Of a DNA stretch of 12,376 bases, positions 6,032 through 11,634 are shown one piece after another. Made by a program: the position numbers and the translations under genes. Where the stretch lies: assembly GCA_964356295.1 (NCBI GenBank), contig CAYHHE010000086.1, positions 1 to 12,376 of the forward strand. The letters run 5' to 3'. This stretch comes from CAVQGZ01 sp964356295 (GTDB taxonomy: Bacteria > Actinomycetota > Actinomycetes > Jiangellales > Jiangellaceae). The notes under the pieces were generated by a model that made no database searches, was not told the origin of the DNA, and saw only the letters and a program-made list of their open reading frames with translations. The first letter of the stretch is position 1. Every line of letters begins with the position of its first letter.

Positions 6032-6880
6032 TCAGTAGGCGTCGCGCTCCCACGGATCGGGCCAGTTGTCCAGGACGAGCCCGCCGTCGACCACCAGCAC
6101 CGTCCCGGTGACGTAGCGGGCTCCTGGGCTGGCCAGCCAGACGATCCCGGCAGCCACCTCGTCGGTCGTGCCCATCCTGCGGGCGACCTTCAGTCCCAGC
6201 TGGCCGAGCGCGTCGATGTCCATGGCCTCGACGGCCTCGCCTTCGTGCTCGCGCATCCCGGAGGTGTCGATCAGCCCGGGCGCGATCGCGTTCACGGTCA
6301 CGCCGTGCGGAGCCAGGAACGACGCCATCGTCCGGGTGAGCGACAGCACCCCGGCGCGCGCCGCTCCGGAGTGGACGAAGAACCGGGCGCCGCGGTCGAA
6401 GACGTAGGTGTGCACCATCGTGATGATCGAGCCGCCACCCGACTCGACCATCGGGGTCATGAAGCGGTTGATCATCGTCCAGGTGCCGTTGAGGTTGAGG
6501 TCGACCACCGAGCGCCACCCGTTGTCCGAGAGCTGGGACGGCAGCGACGGGAACTGCCCGCCGGCGTTGTTGACCAGGGTGTCGACTCTGCCGAACTCGG
6601 CGTAGGCGGCGTCCCGCAGAGCGTCCACCGCAGCGGGCTCCCGGATGTTGGTCGGCACGCAGAGCACGGTGGAGCCGTAGCGGGAACGCAGGTCGTCAGC
6701 GGTCTCGTCCAGCAGGTCGGCGCGACGTCCGGCGAGCACCAGGCTCGACCCGAGCCGGGCGAACGCCTGTGCGGTGGCCCGGCCGATCCCGGTACCGCCC
6801 CCGGTCACCAGGGTGACTGTCCCGGCCATCAACGCAGGGGCGAACGTCGACAGCGGGTCCTCAGGCGCCTGGATCACCAT
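6032..6880 (-). CDS. SDR family oxidoreductase, 2,4-dienoyl-CoA/trans-2-enoyl-CoA reductase-like
   Basis: A 282-residue short-chain dehydrogenase/reductase with a Rossmann fold. Seen: cofactor motif T-G-G-G-T-G-I-G (26-33), A-G-R-R (50-53), which favours NADPH, N-N-A-G (104-107), and the C-terminal V-D-G-G (264-267) ending D-N-W-P-D-P-W. The classical Y-x-x-x-K is missing; instead the segment reads H-T-Y-V-F-D-R-G then V-H-S-G-A-A-R-A-G-V (169-178). From memory this matches the dienoyl-CoA and peroxisomal enoyl-CoA reductase branch, in which a displaced Tyr (here Tyr159) acts and the Lys position here is Arg175. A role in fatty acid reduction follows by inference. ATG 6880 is supported by TAGGGT 8 nt upstream. 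The gene sits between the two helicase-related genes. Confidence 0.85.
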   Translation of the reverse strand: MVIQAPEDPLSTFAPALMAGTVTLVTGGGTGIGRATAQAFARLGSSLVLAGRRADLLDETADDLRSRYGSTVLCVPTNIREPAAVDALRDAAYAEFGRVDTLVNNAGGQFPSLPSQLSDNGWRSVVDLNLNGTWTMINRFMTPMVESGGGSIITMVHTYVFDRGARFFVHSGAARAGVLSLTRTMASFLAPHGVTVNAIAPGLIDTSGMREHEGEAVEAMDIDALGQLGLKVARRMGTTDEVAAGIVWLASPGARYVTGTVLVVDGGLVLDNWPDPWERDAY

Positions 6881-6888
6881 GCCCGCAG

Positions 6889-6894
6889 ACCCTA
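6889..6894 (-). promoter_or_regulatory. predicted -10 box of the SDR gene
   Basis: On the minus strand this reads TAGGGT, 8 nt before the ATG at 6880, and lies in the 23-nt gap after the helicase-associated gene. It suggests the SDR gene has its own start site with a very short or absent leader, since no Shine-Dalgarno is seen. Confidence 0.45.
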
Positions 6895-6903
6895 CGCAGC
6901 GGC

Positions 6904-9300
6904 TCAGGCCGGGGTGTTGTCGGCAACCTCCCGCGAGGGCTCCAGCGGCGCCACCGCGCCGATCCGGTGCACCGCAAAGGTCCGCACCTGCTCGCTTCGG
7001 TGGTCGAAGGCGCTGAGCCAGCCGGCCTCGATCGCGATGGGGTCGACGACCCGCTCGGTGGTGGTGCCGTGGTGGTCGACGTAGCCGATCCAGACGCTGA
7101 CGCCGCTGTCGATGGCCCGGGCCAGCGCATCCATCACCTCGGTGGACGCGCTGGCGCGCAGCCCCGGGCTGACCCCGGCAGGACGGTGCTCCAGGCCGCG
7201 GTCACCGGCCCGGATGGCACGTACGCAGGCCTCCAGCGTCGCCTCGCTCGGCGCGGGCCGGTCGGCCCGCAACGGACGCGGCCGCCCACGCGTGGGCACC
7301 CGGGTTCGGGGGCTGCCGCCTGCTCCGCCAGGCAGGTCCAGCGCGTCCGCCGACGGGTGCATGCCCAGGGACTTCAGCAGGTCGAGCACGGTGGACGGGC
7401 TGGCGTAGGCACTGGCCACGGTCGGGGCCAGCCGCCGCGGCTGCAGGGCCGACACCCGCGGCTCGGCCAGGATCGCGTCCAGCATCGCCGGGTCCTCGCA
7501 CGTGATCAGGGCAGGCGCGCTGCCCACCCTGATCCGCCCGTACCGGCGGGCGACATCCTCGACGAGGTAGGTCAACGGCTGTGGGACGGGCGTGCGGGAC
7601 GCCGAGGCGAGGAAGCCGGCGATCTCGCCCACGGTTCGCCCGGCTTCCAGGGCGCGGCGCACCGAGGCCTCGGTGAAGCGGTACACGGTCGCGCCACCGG
7701 TCGACTCCACCACTGCGAGCAGCCCCATCTCGCGGACCAGGTGGGGTTCGAGCGGGCCGGGAGCCACGGCGGTCAGGTCGGCCTGGAGCAGGACGTGGTC
7801 CAGCGGCACGGGCAGCAGCGCCGCCATGGACGCTTCCGCTGCGGTGAGGTCGCCGGAGAACAGCAGCCGACCGGCGGTAGTCACCGCCCCGCGCGCGAGC
7901 ACCCCGTAGGCGTGCGCGTCGTCCAGGGTCCAGCGGACGATCGCGTCCCTGGCCGGACCCGAGCGCCGCGGCCGGTGCCAGCGGATCACGTCCAGGACGT
8001 CGCCGACCTCGAGCCCGTGCCCCTCGGGGAGCGCCCCGAGCATTCCCAGTGTCAGCCCGCGCAGCTCGGGGGCGCCCGGGCGGTCCAGGTCCTCGCTGAG
8101 TGGGGCTGGGGGCTTCTCCCGGTCGTCGCGAGGAACAGCAAGCGTGGGTACGCGGCTGCTGGCGAGCCAGGCGCTGACCAGCGCCACCCATCGGGCCGCC
8201 GGTTCGGAGCGCACCCAGGTGTCGAAGGCGGTGGTCGGCAGCCATTGCGCCTCGGTGCTGTCGGCGGCGATCAGCCCGGCCGCGTAGGCGATCTCGACCA
8301 CCCGCACGGTCGCGGCTACGTCCCCGTCCAGCAGCCCGGCGGTGCGCCGCAGCTCGCGCACGCCCAGCCCACCTGCACGCAGGACGGCGGGCGGGTCGTC
8401 CGCCCAGGCCTCCAGGACCATCTCGACCGACCGGACGAGCTCGGCGGCGGTGCCCGCGCCGAGGCGGTCCAGGACGGCGACGTCGTGCTCGGTCTCCGAC
8501 GGAGTCGGACGCTGCAGGCTCGCCTGGTGCAGGCGCCCGCCGCGCAGGTGCAGCCCGACTTCGCGGGGCAGCACCACGGTGCCGGCGTCGATGGGGACGA
8601 TCAGGCCGCGGGAGAGCAGTTGGTCGACAGGCGTCCGGGCGCTGGCGACGGTGACTGGACGCAGCGCGTTGTCCACCCGTCCGGACGGGGGTCCGGCCGC
8701 CAGGCGGGTGACGAGGGAGACGGCATCGGCGCCCGCGGCGCCCAGCGCGGCGGTGAGGTATCCGGGGTCGCAGAGCCGCTCGGCAACGCGGGCAGCCATG
8801 GCAAGGGGCTCCCGGCTCGGCGGCAGCCCCATGTCGGCGGCCAGCACCCGCAGCCGGTCGGTAGGCAGGCCGCTGAGCAGCCCTCGCGCAGGAGGGCCGA
8901 GCCCGGCCACCTGGGGTCCGAGCACCTCGCGCACCACCCGTACCAGACGCAGCGCGTCGTCCGGACCCCACACCAACGCCAGCGTGCGCAGGCGTCCGAG
9001 CAGGGTGTGGGTGCGCTCGGCAGGGAAACCGAGGAGGTCCAGCACGGCCTGCGGGTCGGCCGGCTCGTCGAGCAGGGCCAGCGACTCCACGACAGCGAGG
9101 GTGGCCCTGTCGAGACGGTCCATTGCGCGGGCCACCGACGAGCGGGTGGTGGCCCGGGTGGCCAGCTGTCCCACGTCGGTGGGCACCGGCGTCGTCAGGT
9201 CGGGGCGGGCGCGCAGCAGTCGGACGAGGTCGTCGTCGCTGCGCGCACGCAGCTCGTCGGCCAGCGACCGAGGTGCTGGCTGCTCCTGCGACCCGGACAT
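6904..9300 (-). CDS. helicase-associated (Helicase_C_3/XPB-like) protein with C-terminal WYL-like domain
   Basis: A 798-residue actinobacterial protein related to M. tuberculosis Rv0862c. The N-terminus S-L-A-D-E-L-R-A-R-S-D-D-D-L-V-R-L-L (12-29) is the family start. A long helical, probably winged-helix-rich middle follows, then the XPB/Ssl2-like domain at about 500-625 (D-H-V-L-L-Q-A-D-L-T-A-V-A-P-G-P-L, with R-R-Y-G-R-I at 585-590). A basic, proline-rich linker covers 660-685. A WYL-type domain ends the protein (about 720-788, V-W-I-G-Y-V-D-H-H-G with W-L-S-A-F-D-H-R-S later), suggesting ligand or nucleic-acid sensing. No Walker A or DEAH box is present, so it is not itself a helicase. A partner role to XPB is inferred from its mycobacterial adjacency. 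ATG 9300 is supported by TAGCGT 7 nt upstream. Confidence 0.85.
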   Translation of the reverse strand: MSGSQEQPAPRSLADELRARSDDDLVRLLRARPDLTTPVPTDVGQLATRATTRSSVARAMDRLDRATLAVVESLALLDEPADPQAVLDLLGFPAERTHTLLGRLRTLALVWGPDDALRLVRVVREVLGPQVAGLGPPARGLLSGLPTDRLRVLAADMGLPPSREPLAMAARVAERLCDPGYLTAALGAAGADAVSLVTRLAAGPPSGRVDNALRPVTVASARTPVDQLLSRGLIVPIDAGTVVLPREVGLHLRGGRLHQASLQRPTPSETEHDVAVLDRLGAGTAAELVRSVEMVLEAWADDPPAVLRAGGLGVRELRRTAGLLDGDVAATVRVVEIAYAAGLIAADSTEAQWLPTTAFDTWVRSEPAARWVALVSAWLASSRVPTLAVPRDDREKPPAPLSEDLDRPGAPELRGLTLGMLGALPEGHGLEVGDVLDVIRWHRPRRSGPARDAIVRWTLDDAHAYGVLARGAVTTAGRLLFSGDLTAAEASMAALLPVPLDHVLLQADLTAVAPGPLEPHLVREMGLLAVVESTGGATVYRFTEASVRRALEAGRTVGEIAGFLASASRTPVPQPLTYLVEDVARRYGRIRVGSAPALITCEDPAMLDAILAEPRVSALQPRRLAPTVASAYASPSTVLDLLKSLGMHPSADALDLPGGAGGSPRTRVPTRGRPRPLRADRPAPSEATLEACVRAIRAGDRGLEHRPAGVSPGLRASASTEVMDALARAIDSGVSVWIGYVDHHGTTTERVVDPIAIEAGWLSAFDHRSEQVRTFAVHRIGAVAPLEPSREVADNTPA

Positions 9301-9307
9301 CCTCCCC

Positions 9308-9313
9308 ACGCTA
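9308..9313 (-). promoter_or_regulatory. predicted -10 box of the helicase-associated gene
   Basis: On the minus strand TAGCGT is followed by GGGGAGG and immediately ATG. The purine-rich GGGGAGG touches the start codon with no spacing, so it cannot act as a normal Shine-Dalgarno; a leaderless mRNA starting at or next to the ATG explains the layout better. Confidence 0.5.
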
Positions 9314-9319
9314 GTCCGG

Positions 9320-9640
9320 TCAGTCGCGGTCCGCCCCCGCACGATCGGAGGACCCGCCGGAGGACCCGCCGGAGGACCCGCCGCCCAACAAGGCTCGCCG
9401 CCGTCGGACGGCTACCAGCAGCATCGCCACCAGGATGACCGCGAAGCCCAGCGGGGCGAGCATGGCGACGAGGTAGGCCCAGGTGCTCGGCGTCGCTCGT
9501 CCGGTCAGGTACAGGGCGACGATGGCGACGGTGGTCAGCAGTCCGACGGCCACCAGCGCGCCACCCACCCGCGTCGCCACCTCCAGCACCCGTTGCTCCG
9601 GCGTCGGAGGGTCGCTTGCGGCCGGCGGTCCCTTGGACAT
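9320..9640 (-). CDS. small two-helix membrane protein of unknown function
   Basis: A 106-residue protein I do not recognise. An N-terminal hydrophilic stretch (1-24) precedes two membrane helices (about 26-46 and 54-77). A basic R-R-R-R cluster (79-82) follows, placing the tail in the cytoplasm by the positive-inside rule, and then a flexible G-G-S-S-G-G-S-S-G-G-S-S tail. It ends 19 nt before the start of the helicase-associated gene, so the two could be cotranscribed, although that gene has its own promoter signal. ATG 9640 is preferred because TACCCT stands 7 nt upstream; an ATG at 9658 is in frame, but the -10 box would then lie inside the gene. The shape (short, two helices, no catalytic residue) suggests a structural or accessory role only. 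Confidence 0.65.
   Translation of the reverse strand: MSKGPPAASDPPTPEQRVLEVATRVGGALVAVGLLTTVAIVALYLTGRATPSTWAYLVAMLAPLGFAVILVAMLLVAVRRRRALLGGGSSGGSSGGSSDRAGADRD
9347..9382. repeat. three perfect tandem copies of a 12-bp unit inside the membrane-protein gene
   Basis: GGAGGACCCGCC occurs three times in a row without a mismatch. Each unit adds four residues (Gly-Gly-Ser-Ser) to the cytoplasmic tail, so copy number can change by slippage without breaking the frame. Confidence 0.9.
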
Positions 9641-9647
9641 GCTGGCA

Positions 9648-9653
9648 AGGGTA
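9648..9653 (-). promoter_or_regulatory. predicted -10 box of the small membrane-protein gene
   Basis: On the minus strand this reads TACCCT, 7 nt before the ATG at 9640. There is no Shine-Dalgarno before that ATG, so a leaderless transcript is likely. Confidence 0.45.
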
Positions 9654-9659
9654 GGCATC

Positions 9660-9684
9660 TCGCGGGCACGCGTGCTCGCCGCGA
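9660..9684. promoter_or_regulatory. inverted repeat around the -35 region of the small membrane-protein gene
   Basis: GCACGCGTGC (9666-9675) is a perfect 10-bp palindrome framed by TCGCGG (9660-9665) and CCGCGA (9679-9684), which are also complementary. Relative to the predicted -10 box it covers the spacer and -35 area, a common place for a repressor site. No known regulator is recognised. Confidence 0.35.
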
Positions 9685-9733
9685 GCCGGCCCGGTCCGTC
9701 CAGACCCCTGGCCCCGTCCGCCCCCACCCCGAC

Positions 9734-9844
9734 GATCTTGACGTTTCTGTCGACCACAGCCCCCGCTCGGCGACGATCTTGACGTTATGGCCGCTTCGAG
9801 CCCCTCGGGTCGGACGTAGCGTCAAGATCGCGTGGGACGGGGCG
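9734..9844. repeat. nested inverted-repeat element, copy 2 (fourth core missing)
   Basis: GATCTTGACG cores occur forward at 9734-9743 and 9775-9784 and inverted at 9820-9829, with centre spacings of 41 and 45 bp, identical to copy 1 and in the same orientation. The third core is preceded by GGACGTAG in both copies and followed after 5 nt by GGACGGGGCG (9835-9844) in both. A fourth core would be expected at 9861-9870, but that position holds TGGGACGGGG from a tandem repeat. The element lies between the small membrane-protein gene and the cold-shock gene, which point away from each other. Confidence 0.82.
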
Positions 9845-9982
9845 GCGCGGAGCCCGCGGGTGGGACGGGGCGNNNNNNNNNNNNNNNNNNNNNNNNNNNN
9901 NNNNNNNNNNNNNNNNNNNNNNNNNNNNNNNNNNNNNNNNNNNNNNNNNNNNNNNNNNNNNNNNNNNNNNNNGGACGGGGCG
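9833..9982. repeat. 28-bp tandem repeat interrupted by the assembly gap
   Basis: TGGGACGGGGCG occurs at 9833-9844 and 9861-9872, giving a 28-bp period whose second half is GCGCGGAGCCCGCGGG. The sequence stops exactly at the end of the second TGGGACGGGGCG and resumes after the gap with GGACGGGGCG (9973-9982), as expected if more units lie inside. The true copy number is unknown. Confidence 0.6.
9873..9972. other. assembly gap of exactly 100 N
   Basis: One hundred undetermined bases, the usual placeholder for a gap of unknown length. Matching sequence on both sides suggests a repeat that short reads could not cross. It lies within the 463-nt interval 9641-10103, the longest stretch of this window without a gene; the rest of that interval holds the repeats and the control signals listed separately. 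Confidence 0.95.
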
Positions 9983-10021
9983 ACGCTCGGGAGGGGTTCG
10001 TCGACGACGTCGCAGCCTGCG

Positions 10022-10056
10022 TACCCTTGGGGGCTCCGCCGTTACGGTGGAGCCCC
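10022..10056 (+). promoter_or_regulatory. control region of the cold-shock gene: -10-like box and strong dyad
   Basis: TACCCT (10022-10027) fits the -10 consensus. It is followed by a dyad, GGGGCTCCGCC (10030-10040), loop GTTAC, GGTGGAGCCCC (10046-10056), an 11-pair stem with one G-U pair if transcribed. No U-tract follows, so it does not look like a terminator. It contains a second TAnnnT, TACGGT (10043-10048), so the true start site is unclear: the dyad could be an operator or a 5'-leader hairpin. A further GGAGCCC at 10064-10070 could compete for the same left arm. Confidence 0.45.
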
Positions 10057-10103
10057 GATCGATGGAGCCCACGGGTTCCCTGAGTGTGGTGAAGAGGTCC
10101 GAC

Positions 10104-10487
10104 GTGCCTACCGGCAGGGTCAAGTGGTTCGACAGCGAGAAGGGCTTCGGCTTCCTCGCCAGCGACGAGGGCGGCGATGTGTTCGTCCATGCCTCGGTGC
10201 TCCCGTCGGGTGTGTCGGAGCTGAAGAACGGGCAGCGGGTGGAGTTCGGCGTGGTCGAGGGACGGCGCGGCGAGCAGGCCCTGTCGGTGCGCATCCTCGA
10301 CCCGTTGCCGTCGGTGAGCGCCGCGATGCGCAAGCCGCCCGAGGAGATGTCGGTGATCGTCGAGGACCTGATCAAGTTGCTCGACGGACTCTCGAACTCC
10401 TACCGCCGCGGACGCCACCCCGACTCGAAGTCCGCGGGAAAGGTGGCCGCCCTGCTCCGGGCGGTTGCCGACGACCTGGAGGGCTGA
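10104..10487 (+). CDS. cold-shock domain protein with actinobacterial C-terminal extension (CspB-like)
   Basis: A 127-residue single-stranded nucleic-acid binding protein. The first ~66 residues are a complete cold-shock (OB-fold) domain starting M-P-T-G-R-V-K-W-F-D, with RNP1 K-G-F-G-F-L (13-18) and RNP2 V-F-V-H-A-S (26-31), the aromatic surface that binds RNA. Unlike the common ~67-residue Csp, it carries about 60 more residues: a linker and two predicted helices (V-E-D-L-I-K-L-L-D-G-L and a closing A-A-L-L-R-A-V-A-D-D-L), like mycobacterial CspB (about 135 aa). The likely role is RNA chaperoning. GTG 10104 is preceded by GAAGAGG at ideal spacing and begins the family N-terminus; an upstream in-frame start near 10047 lies within the hairpin and is rejected. 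DUF3027 follows after 4 nt. Confidence 0.93.
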   Translation: MPTGRVKWFDSEKGFGFLASDEGGDVFVHASVLPSGVSELKNGQRVEFGVVEGRRGEQALSVRILDPLPSVSAAMRKPPEEMSVIVEDLIKLLDGLSNSYRRGRHPDSKSAGKVAALLRAVADDLEG

Positions 10488-10491
10488 GCGG

Positions 10492-11286
10492 GTGGCCACC
10501 CCCAAGGCCGATGCGGTGTGCCTGGCAGCCGTCGCGTTGGCCCGGGAGGCTGCGGTGGATGAGGCGGGGACGGCTGACGCGGTCGGCGACCCGGTCGGTC
10601 ACCTCGCCGAGGGCGATCGGTTGCTCACCCACCTGTTCGAGTGCCGGGCGCCCGGCTACCGCGGCTGGCAGTGGGCGGTGACTCTGGGGCGGGCGACCCG
10701 CTCGCGCACACCGACGGTGAACGACGTCGTCCTGATCGCGGGCGAGGGTGCCCTGGTCTCCCCACAGTGGGTGCCGTGGTCACAGCGTCTGCACCCCAGT
10801 GATCTCGCCCCGGGTGCGATCCTGCCGACCCCGCCGGACGACCCGCGGCTGGTGCCCGGCTACCAGAGCATCGCCTCCGCGGCGTCCCTGCTGGACGAGC
10901 CTGGCGAGGCCGTCGCCGACCTCGTCAATGACCTGCTGCTCACCCGTACCCGCGTGCTCTCGGTCGAGGGCCAGGACGAGGCAGCCGAGCGGTGGTACCG
11001 CTCCGAGGCCGGACCCCAGGCCGACATCGCGGCATCGGCGCCCAAGCCTTGTCGAACCTGCGGGTTCCTGGTGCCGCTGGCAGGGCCACTGGCGGGAGTG
11101 TTCGGCGTCTGCGCCCATGCGATGGCTCCCGACGACGGGCGCGTGGTCGCGCACAACCACGGATGCGGGGCCCACTCGGAGGTGCACGTCCCGTCGCCGC
11201 GCGAGGTCGCAGCGCCGGTCCTGGTCTACGACACCGAGTCGGACCTGTTGTTCGCCGGCCCCCCGTCCGAGGTGCGGTCGGCCTGA
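10492..11286 (+). CDS. DUF3027 domain-containing protein
   Basis: A 264-residue actinobacterial protein of unknown function. Family features: G-Y-R-G-W-Q-W-A-V-T-L (55-65), W-V-P-W-S-Q-R-L-H-P-S-D-L (93-105), R-L-V-P-G-Y-Q (119-125) and R-V-L-S-V-E-G (154-160). The last third holds C-R-T-C (187-190), Cys207 in V-C-A-H-A and H-N-H-G-C-G-A-H (221-228), a spacing that could bind a zinc ion (inference). The GTG start stands 4 nt after the cold-shock stop and uses GGAGGG (10478-10483), which is inside that gene, so the two are probably translated in step. Its last 61 nt overlap the DUF2530 gene on the other strand. The pairing with a cold-shock gene suggests an RNA-linked role, but nothing more can be said. 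Confidence 0.88.
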   Translation: MATPKADAVCLAAVALAREAAVDEAGTADAVGDPVGHLAEGDRLLTHLFECRAPGYRGWQWAVTLGRATRSRTPTVNDVVLIAGEGALVSPQWVPWSQRLHPSDLAPGAILPTPPDDPRLVPGYQSIASAASLLDEPGEAVADLVNDLLLTRTRVLSVEGQDEAAERWYRSEAGPQADIAASAPKPCRTCGFLVPLAGPLAGVFGVCAHAMAPDDGRVVAHNHGCGAHSEVHVPSPREVAAPVLVYDTESDLLFAGPPSEVRSA

Positions 11287-11519
11287 TAGCGGCGCACCCT
11301 CGCGATGGAATCGCGCCGGCGCCGGGTGTACTCGATGCCCAGCAGGCCGAGCCCCGCGCCGGCCAGGCATGTCCACAGCCACCAGACCCGGCCCTCGTCC
11401 TCGAGTCGGCCACGCACGGTGAGCAGCACCAGGAACGCGATCACCCACAGCGCCGTGCCGATCGTGACGGTGCGCACACCGTCGACGTCCAGCGGCTGGT
11501 GGCCGTCGTCGCTGCTCAC
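11226..11519 (-). CDS. DUF2530 domain-containing membrane protein
   Basis: A 97-residue protein matching the actinobacterial DUF2530 family: P-L-D-V-D-G-V-R-T-V-T-I-G-T (9-22), membrane helix 1 (about 17-36), charged loop R-G-R-L-E-D-E-G-R, V-W-W-L-W-T-C-L-A-G-A-G-L-G-L-L-G (45-61, helix 2), then I-E-Y-T-R-R-R-R. The Arg cluster suggests both ends lie in the cytoplasm. Function is unknown. Its 3' end runs 61 nt into the DUF3027 gene on the opposite strand, so the two converging mRNAs are complementary there. The GTG start is backed by TATCGT 6 nt upstream and not by a ribosome binding site. Confidence 0.85.
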   Translation of the reverse strand: MSSDDGHQPLDVDGVRTVTIGTALWVIAFLVLLTVRGRLEDEGRVWWLWTCLAGAGLGLLGIEYTRRRRDSIARVRRYQADRTSDGGPANNRSDSVS

Positions 11520-11525
11520 CCCGCC

Positions 11526-11531
11526 ACGATA
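11526..11531 (-). promoter_or_regulatory. predicted -10 box of the DUF2530 gene
   Basis: On the minus strand this reads TATCGT, 6 nt before the GTG at 11519. It lies in the 115-nt divergent space shared with thpR, whose own weaker candidate, CACACT (11623-11628), is also 6 nt before its GTG. Confidence 0.5.
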
Positions 11532-11634
11532 GGCCAGCCCCAGGTCTGACGCGGGCCGGTGACGGGCGTCGCGTCCCCGTGCCTCGTCCCCTGCCCCTCG
11601 CCGGGCGGGGTGTCCGCCGCGTCACACTGGACGC

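Noticed and set aside
6967..9438. Open frame of more than 800 codons on the plus strand
   Set aside because: It is antisense to the helicase-associated gene, has Arg/Gly/His/Gln-rich composition typical of a GC-rich shadow frame and no recognisable domain.
10030..10056. Hairpin as an intrinsic terminator
   Set aside because: No U-tract follows and no plus-strand gene ends before it in the visible sequence.
10047..10103. Longer cold-shock protein starting at 10047
   Set aside because: That start lies inside the dyad and has no ribosome binding site, while GTG 10104 has a good one and matches the family N-terminus.
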